A stretch of DNA of 64,000 nt from an uncultured Rhizobiaceae group bacterium (GCA_947501445.1 CANMVS010000016.1:1-64000); one strand, 5' to 3'; numbered from the stretch's first letter, positions 35,395 through 45,890 are shown. Program-made: numbers and translations. The notes: generated from the sequence alone by a model not told the origin.

Positions 35395-35939
35395 GTCGGA
35401 TCTTTCTGCAAGCCGCTGGTAGCAGCACTGGCGATGATACCGGTCAGATTTGCCGCCGTCTTTGCATCCATTTCATTGAGTATCTGGCTCGCCAGGCGCG
35501 GGCTCAGTTTCATCACAATGGCAGCCGCCACATTGATATTGACCAATTCCAGTTTTTCCGCTGCGCTGTCTGCCCGCATATTCTTGTAAATGTTGACCAG
35601 GCCACCCTCAGCCTTAAGCAGGAACTCATTGCGTAGCTGCAACCAGTTCTCATAATCGTCGCGGCGTTCTTTAAGCGTGATAATGCGCTCTTCAATATCG
35701 GCCTGAAGTTTTTCCAGCTCCTGTTTTTGCAGCAGATAGCGCTGGTCTCTGGCAGAATCGGCAATATTTGTGCAAAAGGCGCGAATCTCGTCGGTAATTT
35801 CGCTATGAGGCGCTGTCAGCGTCGCCTGATTTGCCGCAGCCAATGCCGTTGGCAATGCGGACGCCGCAAGCAGTGTTATGAGCACAGCAGCCATTTTTCC
35901 CATTTGTCCAAATGTCGAACTGCGTTTGATATTCATCAT
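35391..35939 (-). CDS. motE: MotE-type chaperone of the motor protein MotC
   Basis: The 182 aa protein has a signal peptide (VLITLLAASALPTALAAA), a central coiled coil (QKQELEKLQADIEERIITLK) and a C-terminal MgtE-N-like helical unit (VAAAIVMKLSPRLASQILNE, MDAKTAANLTGIIA). In S. meliloti MotE is a periplasmic chaperone needed for MotC. Position between flgI and flgH agrees. Confidence 0.85.
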   Translation of the reverse strand: MMNIKRSSTFGQMGKMAAVLITLLAASALPTALAAANQATLTAPHSEITDEIRAFCTNIADSARDQRYLLQKQELEKLQADIEERIITLKERRDDYENWLQLRNEFLLKAEGGLVNIYKNMRADSAAEKLELVNINVAAAIVMKLSPRLASQILNEMDAKTAANLTGIIASAATSGLQKDPT

Positions 35940-37042
35940 TGCAAAACAAGCTCCGCCTGAAGGGCTCCCGCCGACTTGATGCCCTGCAGGATCGAGATAA
36001 TGCCATCGGGCCGTACCCCGATACTGTTTAAGCCGGCAACAAGCGTCTGCAGGTTTGGTCCATTCAATATGGCAACCTGTCCGCCATCAGCCATGGCAGT
36101 GATGTCGGTGAGTGGCTCAACAGCAGTCACACCGTCACTGAAAGGGAGCGGTTGCGATATGACCGGTGCCTCAGTCACACGTATGGTCAATGTTCCATAG
36201 CTGACAGCCACCTTTGATACGCGCACATCATGGCCAATGACGATGGTGCCGGTTCGCTCATTGATGACCACACGTGCCGGTGCATCCGTCTCCACCAGCA
36301 GGCGTTCGATCTCGGCAACGAACCGTGGCAATGATGTGTTTTTGGGACGCCTGACACGTACGGTCGTTGAATCATTGGCGCTCGCCATGACATTGCCAAA
36401 ACGGCGTCCCGTATAACTGTTGATCACATCGACAATGGCAATTGCCGTTGTGAAATCAGGGTTTCTCAGTTGAAAGATCAGGTGCCCGGCATCATTGAAA
36501 CGAACAGGAATTTCGCGTTCAATAATCGCGCCACCGGGCACCCGTCCGGCTGTGGTAACACCCTGAGTTAACGTCTGGGCGTCACCTTCTGCCGTAAAAC
36601 CGGAAACAACGACCGAGCCTTGCGACACCGCATATATCTGCCCATCAGCAGCTGATAGCGGCGTCATGACCAATGTGCCTCCACGAAGCGACGTTGCATC
36701 CCCCATGGAAGATACGGTCGTATCAATGCGTGACCCGACGCTGGCAAACGGTGGCAGATTGGCCGTAACTATAACGGCAGCCACATTATTGGCTCGTGTC
36801 GCCTGACCCTGTGTGGCGATACCCAGATTTTCCAGCATGGCACGCAGTGATTGTTCGGTAAAAGGCGAACTGCGCAAACTGTCTCCGGTGCCCTGCAGGC
36901 CTATCACCAGACCGTAGCCGATCAACTGGTTCTGCCGTGCACTTTGCAGCGAGGCGATATCCTTGATGCGTGAGGTGGCTTGCACTGACGGCATCAACAT
37001 CAGGCTGGCAATAATGAGTGCGATTGAGCGAAAAACTGTCAT
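35936..37042 (-). CDS. flgI: Flagellar P-ring protein FlgI
   Basis: The 368 aa protein has an N-terminal signal peptide. Signature segments: NQLIGYGLVIGLQGTGDSLR, NVAAVIVTANLPPFASVGSR and INERTGTIVIGHDVRVSKVA. It forms the periplasmic ring round the rod. It overlaps flgA and motE by four bases each. Confidence 0.96.
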   Translation of the reverse strand: MTVFRSIALIIASLMLMPSVQATSRIKDIASLQSARQNQLIGYGLVIGLQGTGDSLRSSPFTEQSLRAMLENLGIATQGQATRANNVAAVIVTANLPPFASVGSRIDTTVSSMGDATSLRGGTLVMTPLSAADGQIYAVSQGSVVVSGFTAEGDAQTLTQGVTTAGRVPGGAIIEREIPVRFNDAGHLIFQLRNPDFTTAIAIVDVINSYTGRRFGNVMASANDSTTVRVRRPKNTSLPRFVAEIERLLVETDAPARVVINERTGTIVIGHDVRVSKVAVSYGTLTIRVTEAPVISQPLPFSDGVTAVEPLTDITAMADGGQVAILNGPNLQTLVAGLNSIGVRPDGIISILQGIKSAGALQAELVLQ

Positions 37043-37506
37043 TTTGCCGCAACCCTGACAGTTCCGTCAGCCATGACCGTACCGGAAACAACGACGCCTG
37101 TGGCAACATTGCGTATACGCACAAAATCACCAACCGAAGCCTGTTTGAGCGGGGTGCCCTGAGTTGATATGGTCAGCCCGCCATGGGCAAAGACCATGGT
37201 GACCACCGATCCGCGTTTGATGATGTAATCCTCACGTACGGCTGCAACCGGCACAACGCGCCCGGGCAACAATGTGCGTTTGGCAACCATACCAACAACT
37301 TTTTCGAGCGATGATATGTAGTCACGACGAATATTTCGGTTGGTAACAGCGACGACTTCCAGCATATGCGGTTCTACAGTGTCTCCTGGATAGATGATTT
37401 GTGTCGGGACAACTGCAACCGGCGTATCGGCACGGGCCTGCAAACTGCTCGAAAGCAGCAGCACAAAGACAAAAAATGCGGCCCGCTTATACAATAACAG
37501 ATCCAA
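37039..37506 (-). CDS. flgA: Flagella basal body P-ring formation protein FlgA
   Basis: The 155 aa protein has a signal peptide (FFVFVLLLSSSLQARA), then the SAF-like FlgA domain ending VGDFVRIRNVATGVVVSGTV. It is the periplasmic chaperone for P-ring assembly. Its start codon directly follows the flgG stop. Confidence 0.92.
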   Translation of the reverse strand: MDLLLYKRAAFFVFVLLLSSSLQARADTPVAVVPTQIIYPGDTVEPHMLEVVAVTNRNIRRDYISSLEKVVGMVAKRTLLPGRVVPVAAVREDYIIKRGSVVTMVFAHGGLTISTQGTPLKQASVGDFVRIRNVATGVVVSGTVMADGTVRVAAK

Positions 37507-38292
37507 TCACAGGTTCTTCGAAACGATCGATGCCATTTCATCGGCCGCCTGAATAATTTTTGAATTCATTTCATAGGCACGTTGCGCCGAGATCAGGTCG
37601 GTGATTTCCTTGACGGCATCAACATTTGACGCCTCCAGATAGCCCTGCTGAATGGATGCAAAGCCCGGGTCATCAGGAACACCGATTATGGACGCACCGG
37701 ATGCTTCGGTTTCTCTGAAAAGATTGTCACCGAGCGGTTCAAGTCCTGCCTCATTGACAAAGTTTGCCAAGGTTATCTGACCGACTTCCTGCAGGTCAAC
37801 ATCATCGCCCGCACGTACAAATACCTGTCCGGATTTGCTGATGACAATTTCACTGGCATCAGCAGGAAGAACAATTGCCGGCTCGAGACGATAACCGTCT
37901 GCTGTCACGATCTCGCCATCAGCATTGGTATTGAGCGCACCGGCTCTGGTGTAATTTACCTCACCATCGGCGCTTTGGATCTGCAGCCAGCCCCGACCGA
38001 CGAGGGCCAGATCGAGATTATTGCCGGTATTGACCAGCGAGCCCTGCACATGAACGTTACGTACCGCCATTGTCTGTACACCAAGTCCGACATGGGCACC
38101 TTCAGGCACAATGGACTGGTTGGCGCGACTTGGAACCCCCTGAACCTTTTCCACCTGATAAAGAAGATCGGAAAATTCTGCCCGCGCCCGCTTGAACCCG
38201 GTTGTATTGATATTGGCAATATTATTCGCAATGACTTCCAGATTGAGTTGCTGGGCGTTCATGCCGGTTGCTGCTATGGCCAGAGCCTTCAT
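37507..38292 (-). CDS. flgG: Flagellar distal rod protein FlgG
   Basis: The 261 aa protein is of normal length. It has the N-terminal rod motif [20 protein letters not shown] and the C-terminal [31 protein letters not shown]. It lies 48 bases after fliE. Confidence 0.95.
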   Translation of the reverse strand: MKALAIAATGMNAQQLNLEVIANNIANINTTGFKRARAEFSDLLYQVEKVQGVPSRANQSIVPEGAHVGLGVQTMAVRNVHVQGSLVNTGNNLDLALVGRGWLQIQSADGEVNYTRAGALNTNADGEIVTADGYRLEPAIVLPADASEIVISKSGQVFVRAGDDVDLQEVGQITLANFVNEAGLEPLGDNLFRETEASGASIIGVPDDPGFASIQQGYLEASNVDAVKEITDLISAQRAYEMNSKIIQAADEMASIVSKNL

Positions 38293-38340
38293 AGGAAATT
38301 CTCCCCTGTCTTTTCAAAATTCCTGAAACAGGAAAATGCT

Positions 38341-38664
38341 TTAAATGGCCATGCGGCTGATTTCGAGATAAGCGGTAACGACCTTGTCGCGCACTGCTAA
38401 CGCAGTCTGAAGTGTTCGTTCTGCACTCATCACAGCCTCAACCACTTCCTGGGTATTTGCCTGGCCGCGTATCGCATCGAGTGAAGCCGTTTCACCGCGG
38501 CGCATATTGTCCTGCATGTCAGCAGCCATGTTTGACAAGGTTGCCGAAAAACTCTCTGACGTGGACGCGGCAGAGGCCGTGGGCATTTGAGGCTGCGCCG
38601 CATCCAGCGCACCGACCTGACGGGTCAATGACGTTGTTGCGAGTGATGTCAACGGATCAATCAT
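38341..38664 (-). CDS. fliE: Flagellar hook-basal body protein FliE
   Basis: The 107 aa protein shows [20 protein letters not shown] followed by [20 protein letters not shown] and [15 protein letters not shown], the FliE pattern. It joins the MS ring to the rod. It overlaps flgC by four bases. Confidence 0.93.
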   Translation of the reverse strand: MIDPLTSLATTSLTRQVGALDAAQPQMPTASAASTSESFSATLSNMAADMQDNMRRGETASLDAIRGQANTQEVVEAVMSAERTLQTALAVRDKVVTAYLEISRMAI

Positions 38665-39089
38665 GAAGATGCTCTCAGCAGATCTATGGTCATGGATATG
38701 AGTTCCCGCGCCTGTTTTATTGTTTGCAGATTGGCTTCATAGGAGCGGTTGGCTTCACGCATATCGGCCATTTCGATCAACACATTGACATTAGGCAGCT
38801 TGACCATTCCGTCAGCGTCTGCTGCTGAATTACCGGGGTCATATTCTATGCCAAAATCTGAATCGTCCTGACCGATTGTATCTATTTTTACCGTTGCAGC
38901 GCCTGTCAGAGAATCGAGCTGCGAGACGAAACCGATCGTCTTTCGCTGATAGGGATCACCACCGGGAACACTGCCGGTTGTTTGAGCATTGGCCATGTTT
39001 TCCGATACGACACGCAGTCTTATGGATTGCGCTTCCAGGCCGGAAGCAGCCGTTTTCAAGGCTGTTGAAAGCGGATCAATCAGATTCAT
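38661..39089 (-). CDS. flgC: Flagellar proximal rod protein FlgC
   Basis: The 142 aa protein has the rod motif [20 protein letters not shown] and a C-terminal [20 protein letters not shown]. It overlaps flgB and fliE by four bases each. Confidence 0.95.
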   Translation of the reverse strand: MNLIDPLSTALKTAASGLEAQSIRLRVVSENMANAQTTGSVPGGDPYQRKTIGFVSQLDSLTGAATVKIDTIGQDDSDFGIEYDPGNSAADADGMVKLPNVNVLIEMADMREANRSYEANLQTIKQARELISMTIDLLRASS

Positions 39090-39469
39090 TTGCGCACCGT
39101 CATCAACATCATGCGGTGGAAGGATTTAACCAGCCCTGTATTCAACTCGAAGGCATGACGCACTTCACCGGCCTTGACCAGTTCCTGTTCAAGAGAAACC
39201 GAATTGCCTGAGGGCGATACATCGGTGTTTTCACCGGCGTCGGCTGTGCCAACCGCACCGCGCATGCGATCTTCACTAAAGTGCATGGGATGGGTCGCAG
39301 CCATGCGTCCGCTGCTGACAGTGTCCAAAACAGCCTCAAATGGCTGTATATCCATGGCAACAAATCCGGGTGTATTGGCATTGGCAATATTGCCCGCAAC
39401 AACGTTCTGGCGCACCGACAACCAATGTGCCTGATTTGATGCAAGTTCAAATAGTTGGATCGGCTGCAT
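39086..39469 (-). CDS. flgB: Flagellar proximal rod protein FlgB
   Basis: The 127 aa protein from ATG 39469 ([13 protein letters not shown]); an ORF extension of eight codons to 39493 is less likely. The rod motif [20 protein letters not shown] is clear. It starts 185 bases after the preceding operon gene, a gap partly filled by repeat copy F; a weak version of the flagellar promoter motif (minus-strand CACGCAAG) lies 39 bases upstream. Confidence 0.93.
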   Translation of the reverse strand: MQPIQLFELASNQAHWLSVRQNVVAGNIANANTPGFVAMDIQPFEAVLDTVSSGRMAATHPMHFSEDRMRGAVGTADAGENTDVSPSGNSVSLEQELVKAGEVRHAFELNTGLVKSFHRMMLMTVRK

Positions 39470-39585
39470 CCGAATCTCCCTCTGCAGCAACAATCTATGA
39501 ATTCAATCTTGCGTGGGACTTGCGGTTTAAAAGGCCTGCCATTTCCGGCGGCTATTTCAGCACGATTGGGGCTGGTCTTTTCTAA

Positions 39586-39657
39586 CCAACGGTGTCGGCC
39601 TTTGATCTGTTGATGCACTCAGGTTTTGCCAATTCCATCAAAATCTGAAGTGCTCTA
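39586..39657 (-). repeat. Palindromic intergenic repeat, copy F (inverted, partial)
   Basis: Keeps the first hairpin and middle: CAGATTTTGATGGAATTGG, CAAAACCTGAGTGCATCAAC, AAAGGCCGACACCGTTGG on the minus strand. The second hairpin is missing. The edge TGCTCTA contains the TAG stop codon of the gene at 39655-40212. It sits inside the flgF-fliP operon, between this gene and flgB. Confidence 0.75.
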
Positions 39658-40212
39658 TTGGCTGATGGCATTGCCGTCGGACGTTATGATCGTCCAGCCA
39701 TCATCACGCTCTTCCATGGTCGCAAGCCGGCTGTCATCGGGCAATACGGAACCAACACGCACAAGATAAACACCATTGTCATCTTCAATGAGCGCGCGAC
39801 CATTGACGACATGCAACAATCGAAAGCGCGGATTTGCACCCGGAAACGCCTGGACACTGTCGGCCCCCGCCAGCTCTTCGGGTTCCGGCTCACTCTCCGG
39901 CAAGACCGTTGCGGTGGTGATAACATCCAGACTGTCGCTGGTTGAATCTGTGTCCGCATCTGGTATTGCCAAGGGCGAAACCCCGACAATGCTGCGCCCG
40001 GGCAATTCGGACAAATCTCTGCTGGATTCATATCCCATCGGACGGACACCAAATTTTTCCTGATTGAGAAACACATACCAGGGAAAAAATGCGGCAAAAG
40101 CTGCGATCGCCAACCCACCTGTGATGAGATAGCGGTCAACATTATCGCGGCTACCTGTTTTTGCCGGCGTTGCCATTGGGGGTGTCTGTTCCATGGTGTT
40201 TTCTGTCATCAT
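39655..40212 (-). CDS. Conserved hypothetical membrane-anchored flagellar protein
   Basis: The 185 aa protein has a short cytoplasmic N-terminus, one membrane helix (GGLAIAAFAAFFPWYVFL), a Ser/Asp/Pro-rich linker and a compact C-terminal domain with LLHVVNGRALIEDDNGVYLV and VGSVLPDDSRL. A protein at the same place, between fliI and flgB, exists in other rhizobia, but I know no function. The domain looks like a small SH3-like or SAF-like fold, an impression only. Its stop codon lies in the edge of repeat copy F. Confidence 0.7.
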   Translation of the reverse strand: MMTENTMEQTPPMATPAKTGSRDNVDRYLITGGLAIAAFAAFFPWYVFLNQEKFGVRPMGYESSRDLSELPGRSIVGVSPLAIPDADTDSTSDSLDVITTATVLPESEPEPEELAGADSVQAFPGANPRFRLLHVVNGRALIEDDNGVYLVRVGSVLPDDSRLATMEERDDGWTIITSDGNAISQ

Positions 40213-40227
40213 TTTCCCGCAATTGCC

Positions 40228-41607
40228 TTATTGACCGGACGGCTGTTCCTGGGTTGCCATGGCCGCAGCGTGTTTCATCGCATCGGCAAGATCGTTGAAT
40301 GCATCGCGGGCCGGTTTATCGTCCGGGCGCTGCTTGAGAACATCATAAATGACCGGAACCTGGCGGATGGCCATGTCCAGTTCACCATCACTTCCCGCCC
40401 TATAGCCGCCCAGTAACCGCAGGTCACGGGTTTCCTCATAGCGTTGAATGAGCGATTTGAGGGTAAGCACCAGTTTTTCCTCATCGGACTGCCAGGCCAT
40501 GCGCGCCAGGCGTGATATAGAGGCCAGTGGATCAATGGGAGGGTAGCGCCCTTCTTCGGCCAATGTGCGGTCAAGCACGATATGACCATCCAGGATGCCG
40601 CGGGTGGAATCTGCGATAGGATCATTGTGATTATCGCCATCAACCAAAATGGAAACGATTGCGGTTATTGAACCTGCCCCTTCCCGTCCAGGCCCCGCCC
40701 TTTCGAGAAGACCCGGCAATTCTGTAAAGACCGAAGCCGGGTAGCCACGTGCAACCGGCAGCTCCCCCGAAGCGACACCAATCTCACGAATGGCGTGTGC
40801 AAATCGCGTAACGCTGTCAACAATCAGCAGCACATTTTCACCGGCATCACGAAAATGTTCTGCAACGGTCATCGCTGTCAGCGGCGCCATGCGACGCACC
40901 ATGGGGCTTTCATCACTAGTGGCGACAACAGCAACCGATTTTTTCATGTGCTCACCGAGCGTATCCTCAATGAATTCACGCACTTCCCGCCCCCGTTCAC
41001 CGACAAGCGCGATAACCGCCCGGTCAAAGGCCTCTGTGCGGGTGAACATTGAAAGAAGCGTCGACTTACCCACACCGGAACCGGCAAAAACGCCAAGGCG
41101 CTGCCCCAGGCACAAGGGGGAAAATATGTCGATTGCCCGAATGCCGGTTTTGAACGGTTTATTCACCCGCTGACGGCTCATGGAAGCGGGCGCCCTGTTG
41201 ACAACTTCTCTTGGGTGATGCCCGGCTTTCAGTGGCCCAATCGCGTCCAGCGGCTGACCAAGTGCATTGATGGTTCGCCCGCACCAACTTTCATCCGGCG
41301 CTATGCGAAATGCGCCAAAGCGAAGAACCTGATCACCAATGCCGATGGGTTCGGCCTGTTCGACCGGGCATACGACAATTGTATCCGCTTGAACTTTGAC
41401 AACCTCACCCAGCGAGGCGCCAGCTGCACCGCGATGTTCAACATAATCACCAAGACGCACGTGGGCCGACAGGCCCGCAACATGATAATTGCCTGCCGAT
41501 ATCATGGTTACCCGACCGCCGCGGCGGATGATCTCGCCGGGTTGAGCAAACTGGCGAACCAATTGCTCCATCGCATCCAGACTGGACGATGTGGCTTGAG
41601 CCATCAC
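40228..41607 (-). CDS. fliI: Flagellum-specific ATPase FliI
   Basis: The 459 aa protein has Walker A GVFAGSGVGKSTL (172-184, Lys181), the ATPase signature EVREFIEDTLGEH, and IVDSVTRFAHAIREIG as Walker B region. It energises export of flagellar substrates with the FliH-like protein encoded at 27724-28383. Overlaps flgF by four bases. Confidence 0.96.
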   Translation of the reverse strand: MMAQATSSSLDAMEQLVRQFAQPGEIIRRGGRVTMISAGNYHVAGLSAHVRLGDYVEHRGAAGASLGEVVKVQADTIVVCPVEQAEPIGIGDQVLRFGAFRIAPDESWCGRTINALGQPLDAIGPLKAGHHPREVVNRAPASMSRQRVNKPFKTGIRAIDIFSPLCLGQRLGVFAGSGVGKSTLLSMFTRTEAFDRAVIALVGERGREVREFIEDTLGEHMKKSVAVVATSDESPMVRRMAPLTAMTVAEHFRDAGENVLLIVDSVTRFAHAIREIGVASGELPVARGYPASVFTELPGLLERAGPGREGAGSITAIVSILVDGDNHNDPIADSTRGILDGHIVLDRTLAEEGRYPPIDPLASISRLARMAWQSDEEKLVLTLKSLIQRYEETRDLRLLGGYRAGSDGELDMAIRQVPVIYDVLKQRPDDKPARDAFNDLADAMKHAAAMATQEQPSGQ

Positions 41608-42314
41608 GAACCACCAAGCGTCCTGATGGCGTCCTTGACCGAGGACTCACTGTCCTTGACCAGATTTGCGGCATTTTCAAACGCCCGGGTCACCATGATC
41701 AATCGGCTCATTTCAGACATGGCATTGACCCCTGATTGCTCAAGATAGCCCTGCACAACGCCGGTATCCGGGTTGTCAACGATTGGCTCCGATTTGGCAT
41801 TGGGAATAATCCCACTGTTTTCAAAACGCACAAAGCCGGCAGTTGTGTCCAGCGTATATAATCCAATCGAACCAACGGTCACGCCATCCTGGCGCAACAG
41901 GCCGTCGCGTGACGCTTCGGGCGGAGCTGAGTTTCCATTGAGCTGAATGCGGCCGCCGCCCGGATCAAGCACCGGGTATCCGGCAAGCGTGATCAGTTCG
42001 CCCTGATCTGAAATGGTGAAGCGGCCATCGCGTGTCAGAACCTGCCCGGCAGGCGTTTCAATGGCAAACCAGCCGTCTCCCTGAATGGCGAAATCCAGCA
42101 TGCTTTTGGTTTGATCAAGACCGCCGCCCGATTGTGAAAGGTAGGTTTCACCCGATGAGACGAAAGACGAACCATTGCTGATCAGCGATTCAAATCGAAT
42201 TTCGGTAGGTCGGTAACCAACAGTGCTGGCATTGGCAACGTTGTCCGCAAGCGTGTTGAGCCTGTTTTCAAGAGCTATTTGAGATGACAGCGCAACATAG
42301 AGTGAAGATTGCAT
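41604..42314 (-). CDS. flgF: Flagellar proximal rod protein FlgF
   Basis: The 236 aa protein has RLNTLADNVANASTVGYRPT near the N-terminus and the C-terminal QSGVNAMSEMSRLIMVTRAF. It is related to FlgG but slightly shorter. The start follows the DUF1217 gene stop by one base. Confidence 0.93.
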   Translation of the reverse strand: MQSSLYVALSSQIALENRLNTLADNVANASTVGYRPTEIRFESLISNGSSFVSSGETYLSQSGGGLDQTKSMLDFAIQGDGWFAIETPAGQVLTRDGRFTISDQGELITLAGYPVLDPGGGRIQLNGNSAPPEASRDGLLRQDGVTVGSIGLYTLDTTAGFVRFENSGIIPNAKSEPIVDNPDTGVVQGYLEQSGVNAMSEMSRLIMVTRAFENAANLVKDSESSVKDAIRTLGGS

Positions 42315-42315
42315 A

Positions 42316-43089
42316 TTATCCGCCCAGTTTCAGACTGTTTATGGCCAACAGCAAATCGGACGATATGTCCCCGCTGCCCGACTGGTTCAGCAATAAATTG
42401 GGTGCTGCAGATGTCGAATTCTCAATGTCCCACAGACTGGTGAAACGCTGCAAAAACGTCATCATTTTATCGGGATCAGAAAAGTCGGCAAAATCGAGCC
42501 GCTCAGACAAAACCGCTGCCTGTTTGTCGATATCAGAATAGGCAAACTCCTGCGGCAATCCCAACGCGGTGCGAACGACGACCGAAAGGGCAGAATCAGC
42601 CAAAATTCCATAGGGTTCTGTAACGCTCGCCGCCATACGTTCAAAATACAGGGCAAGCCGGACACCCTCATCGTCGCTGCCGGCGTCTTCCTCCAGGGTC
42701 TGACGCATGTATTTGTCAACCGTCCCCTGCTGCGCCTTGTTGAAGACTGTCGCCGTTTCACCATTTCTTGCAAAATTGAATGTCTCGACAAAATCGGCGT
42801 AGCGGGTGTCGGTCAGCTGGTTGGCAAAACTGTTATCATCGTCAATACCTTCATCCAGCGCCTTGCGAATAAAGGCCTTGGCATAACTCATCTCTTCCAG
42901 GCCATGGGCTTTGAGCGCATAATTATAGAGCCTGCTATCGGCGATAAATTCGTCAACAGACTTCACGTCACCGATGTTCTCGAGGTAGTATTCTGTCTCA
43001 CGCGAAACAACCGGTTGTTCGCTGATCCTCTCTATGGAACGTGGCAAATCGGTTGCAACCAGCAGGTAGTTTGTAAAGGTCGTGACCAT
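42316..43089 (-). CDS. DUF1217-type flagellar protein of unknown function
   Basis: The 257 aa protein matches, by eye, the DUF1217 family found in alphaproteobacterial flagellar clusters (YLENIGDVKSVDEFIADSRL, YALKAHGLEEMSYAKAFIRK). It is largely helical, with no signal peptide or membrane segment seen. It is first in the transcript leading to flgF-fliI-flgB and onward, 130 bases downstream of a bipartite promoter motif. The role is unknown; its position suggests a rod or basal body assembly function. Confidence 0.8.
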   Translation of the reverse strand: MVTTFTNYLLVATDLPRSIERISEQPVVSRETEYYLENIGDVKSVDEFIADSRLYNYALKAHGLEEMSYAKAFIRKALDEGIDDDNSFANQLTDTRYADFVETFNFARNGETATVFNKAQQGTVDKYMRQTLEEDAGSDDEGVRLALYFERMAASVTEPYGILADSALSVVVRTALGLPQEFAYSDIDKQAAVLSERLDFADFSDPDKMMTFLQRFTSLWDIENSTSAAPNLLLNQSGSGDISSDLLLAINSLKLGG

Positions 43090-43202
43090 CTAGTATCCAA
43101 TTTTGGGTTCTATCCAATATCGGCCAGGACTGAATCAGACAGGCCTGACAACACCCGCAAGCCCCCTGTGAAACCGCACCTTGCTCCATTCCCGGCAACA
43201 TA

Positions 43203-43228
43203 GATTTACGTGTCATTGCTTGCGCGAG
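43203..43228 (-). promoter_or_regulatory. Bipartite promoter motif of the flgF operon
   Basis: Minus strand CTCGCGCAAG, nine bases, GTAAATC, 130 bases before the DUF1217 gene. It is the outward-facing partner of the motA motif in the same divergent intergenic region. Confidence 0.5.
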
Positions 43229-43285
43229 GCTTTCCACGGGCCATGCCGTCAATTCCTTTGCTCTGTGTGCATGCGAACGACCAGC

Positions 43286-43311
43286 TTCACGCAAGCCAAG
43301 CCGCTTAATTC
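43286..43311 (+). promoter_or_regulatory. Bipartite promoter motif of the motA operon
   Basis: Plus strand TTCACGCAAG, nine bases, TTAATTC, 107 bases before motA. One mismatch in the first element. The divergent spacer 43090-43401 (312 bases) otherwise shows no recognised feature. Confidence 0.5.
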
Positions 43312-43401
43312 TGTCAGCGTCGACATCGGAAATTGATTGCATGAAGCACAATCCGGTCATCGGCTGGTCCTGTGCACAGGCAAAATGGAGTCGGCCTATC
43401 A

Positions 43402-44280
43402 ATGAATATCATCATCGGACTTGTCGTAACCTTTGGGTGTATTCTTGGTGGCTATATGGCCATGGGTGGCCACCTCAGCGTCCTGATGCAACCCTATGAA
43501 CTGCTAATCATAGGTGGTGCGGCTTTCGGTGGCTTTCTCGTTGCCAACCCCATGAAAACAATCAAGGATTCTGGAACCGCAATCTGGGAGGCATTCAGGA
43601 ATGCAGTCCCGGCAGAGCGTGACTATCTGGACACATTATCGGTTTTATATGGCCTGATGCGTGATCTGCGTTCCAAATCACGAAACGAAATTGAAGCGCA
43701 TATTGATAATCCTGATGAGTCGTCAATTTTCCAGGCATCACCCAGCATTCTAGCCAACCGTGATCTGACGGCCTTCATTTGTGATTATGTTCGTTTGATC
43801 ATTATCGGCAACGCTCGTCCGCATGAGATTGAAGCGCTCATGGAAGAAGAGATCAATACGATCGAGCATGACAAGCTCAAATCATACGATGCGATCATGA
43901 CCGTGTCGGATGCCTGCCCCGCCATCGGCATTATTGCCGCTGTGCTGGGTGTGATCAAGGCGATGGGTGCCATTGATCAGTCGCCTGAGATTCTGGGCGG
44001 TCTCATTGGTGCGGCACTGGTTGGCACGTTTTTGGGCATTTTTCTTTCCTATTCAATTCTCACACCCATTGCCGCACAGATCAAACTGGTACGCGAAAAA
44101 CAGAACCGGCTCTATGTCATCGTCAAACAAACGCTGCTTGCCTATATGAATGGCTCTGTACCGCAGGTGGCGCTTGAGCATGGTCGCAAAACTATTTCTT
44201 CCCATGAGCGCCCCTCAATCGATGCCGTCGAGCAGGAGATGATGAGCGCAGGCAGCGGTGGCGATGCACATGCGGCCTGA
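43402..44280 (+). CDS. motA: Flagellar stator protein MotA
   Basis: The 292 aa protein from ATG 43402, preceded by GGAG; an in-frame upstream start at 43372 is less likely. It has four membrane helices ([18 protein letters not shown] at the start) and the signature [20 protein letters not shown] with the conserved Pro. It is the proton-channel partner of MotB, whose gene lies 16 kb away. It overlaps fliM. Confidence 0.95.
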   Translation: MNIIIGLVVTFGCILGGYMAMGGHLSVLMQPYELLIIGGAAFGGFLVANPMKTIKDSGTAIWEAFRNAVPAERDYLDTLSVLYGLMRDLRSKSRNEIEAHIDNPDESSIFQASPSILANRDLTAFICDYVRLIIIGNARPHEIEALMEEEINTIEHDKLKSYDAIMTVSDACPAIGIIAAVLGVIKAMGAIDQSPEILGGLIGAALVGTFLGIFLSYSILTPIAAQIKLVREKQNRLYVIVKQTLLAYMNGSVPQVALEHGRKTISSHERPSIDAVEQEMMSAGSGGDAHAA

Positions 44281-45229
44281 CAAATTGCACCCGTCACACA
44301 CGTCGGTCTCTGCCCGCATTGACCGTGCCCTGCTCTCACGTATGACAGGCCAGTCAGGCGACCGGACAACACTGGAAGCAATCTGCACTGAATTGGCCAT
44401 CTCAACGGCTCAATCGCTTGAAACGACTGCCAGCAATGCATTGGGACTTTCACTGGACGTCAGTTTTGACGACTTCGATGAAGGCACATTTGGAGAAATG
44501 CTCGCAGCACCCGAGCCCGATGCGTTGATGTGTCGTACGGCGATCGGCGGATGGTGTGAGACAATCATATTAACCGGTGACAATGTCTTCTTCATCGCAT
44601 TGATGGAATCCATGCTTGGTGGACCGCTGCCGGGTGAGTCAATCATTCTTTCACGTTCATTGTCAGACATTGAGCTCGATGTTGCCTCTGACATATTTAC
44701 GCATTTGGCCAACGCTTTGAAGACAGCCATTGCCAAACCGGCAACCGAAGGTATCTGCGTGGATCCAGCCACTGAAACGCATTACACGCCCGACGAAATC
44801 GAAGAGCACCTGCCCCATGTACTTATGAAGCTGGTGCTGACAGCCGGAACATTGCGGGCACCGTTCTTCATCATAATGCCACAGCGTCCGCTGCTAAAAA
44901 CCGTTGTCGCACAAGTGACTGAACAGGCTGCGGCGCCCGTTGATAAACCCGCCTGGTCGGAACAATTGTCAACACAAGTCAGTCAGTCACACGTGGCCCT
45001 TGAGGCAAAAATAGACCTTCGTCAGCTCAACCTGGATGAAGTTGCACGCCTGCGGATTGGAGATGTTATTCCATTTGCCGATGAGGGGCCGGTTCGCGCA
45101 CTCCTTTCAGCCAGCGAGCAATCCTTGTTCTGGTGTGAATTTGGCAGGTCAGGCAACCGCTATACCGTTCGCGTGGAAGAACCATACCGTCACAAGCAGG
45201 AATTGATGAAGGAACTGACCTGCAAATAA
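44264..45229 (+). CDS. fliM: Flagellar motor switch protein FliM
   Basis: About 321 aa. Starts are possible at GTG 44258, ATG 44264 or ATG 44270, all overlapping the end of motA. The central CheC-like domain ([30 protein letters not shown]) and C-terminal SpoA domain ([20 protein letters not shown]) identify FliM. The N-terminal CheY-binding peptide is not conspicuous. It is a C-ring component. Confidence 0.88.
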   Translation: MHMRPDKLHPSHTSVSARIDRALLSRMTGQSGDRTTLEAICTELAISTAQSLETTASNALGLSLDVSFDDFDEGTFGEMLAAPEPDALMCRTAIGGWCETIILTGDNVFFIALMESMLGGPLPGESIILSRSLSDIELDVASDIFTHLANALKTAIAKPATEGICVDPATETHYTPDEIEEHLPHVLMKLVLTAGTLRAPFFIIMPQRPLLKTVVAQVTEQAAAPVDKPAWSEQLSTQVSQSHVALEAKIDLRQLNLDEVARLRIGDVIPFADEGPVRALLSASEQSLFWCEFGRSGNRYTVRVEEPYRHKQELMKELTCK

Positions 45230-45293
45230 ACAGGCAGATCATCGCACGACGTTCAGCGCTGGCTAACGTCAATAAATGAACAACAAGGGACGC

Positions 45294-45890
45294 ATGATAA
45301 TGTCTAGTAACGAAGCCATGAAGGGCGAAGACTGCACAGAGGAAGATACTGGCGCTGAACTGGATCAGGCTATCAACGATCTGCGCGGTGTTCTGGACAA
45401 GGATGCAAGCGGCCAACTTGATGATATGCCCGCCGTCGAGCAACCCTTTGCAGCGGCTGACTTTTCCATGGATGATTTCACCCAATCACCGTCGGATGAA
45501 ATGCCTGCCGGCGGGATCGCAGATGACATGTCAGACACCGGTGCATCAGCATTTTCGATGGACACAATGGACACAGGCTCTGTACCAAAAAGTGCAGTTC
45601 CCACGACCGGCCCCAGCGGCACGGTTGCCAATCGTGACATCATCATGGACATCCCGATTGATGTGCAGATCCTGCTCGGAAAAACCCGGATGAAGGTTTC
45701 CAGTCTCATGTCACTGGAGGAAGGCGCCACCATCTCGCTTGACCGGCGTATTGGTGAGACAGTTGATATCATGGTCAACGGCAGATTGATCGGGCACGGC
45801 GAGATTACCGTTCTGGAGGAAGATGAAACCCGTTTTGGTGTACGACTTACCAATATTATTGGCGATAACACGACGTCGGATAAGCAATAA
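45294..45890 (+). CDS. fliN: Flagellar motor switch protein FliN
   Basis: The 198 aa protein from ATG 45294 (AGGG upstream). The acidic N-terminal half is low-complexity (DFSMDDFTQSPSDEMPAGGI); the C-terminal SpoA domain (IPIDVQILLGKTRMKVSSLM, RLIGHGEITVLEEDETRFGV) is typical. It is longer than enterobacterial FliN. Its stop overlaps the fliG start in TAATG. Confidence 0.93.
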   Translation: MIMSSNEAMKGEDCTEEDTGAELDQAINDLRGVLDKDASGQLDDMPAVEQPFAAADFSMDDFTQSPSDEMPAGGIADDMSDTGASAFSMDTMDTGSVPKSAVPTTGPSGTVANRDIIMDIPIDVQILLGKTRMKVSSLMSLEEGATISLDRRIGETVDIMVNGRLIGHGEITVLEEDETRFGVRLTNIIGDNTTSDKQ

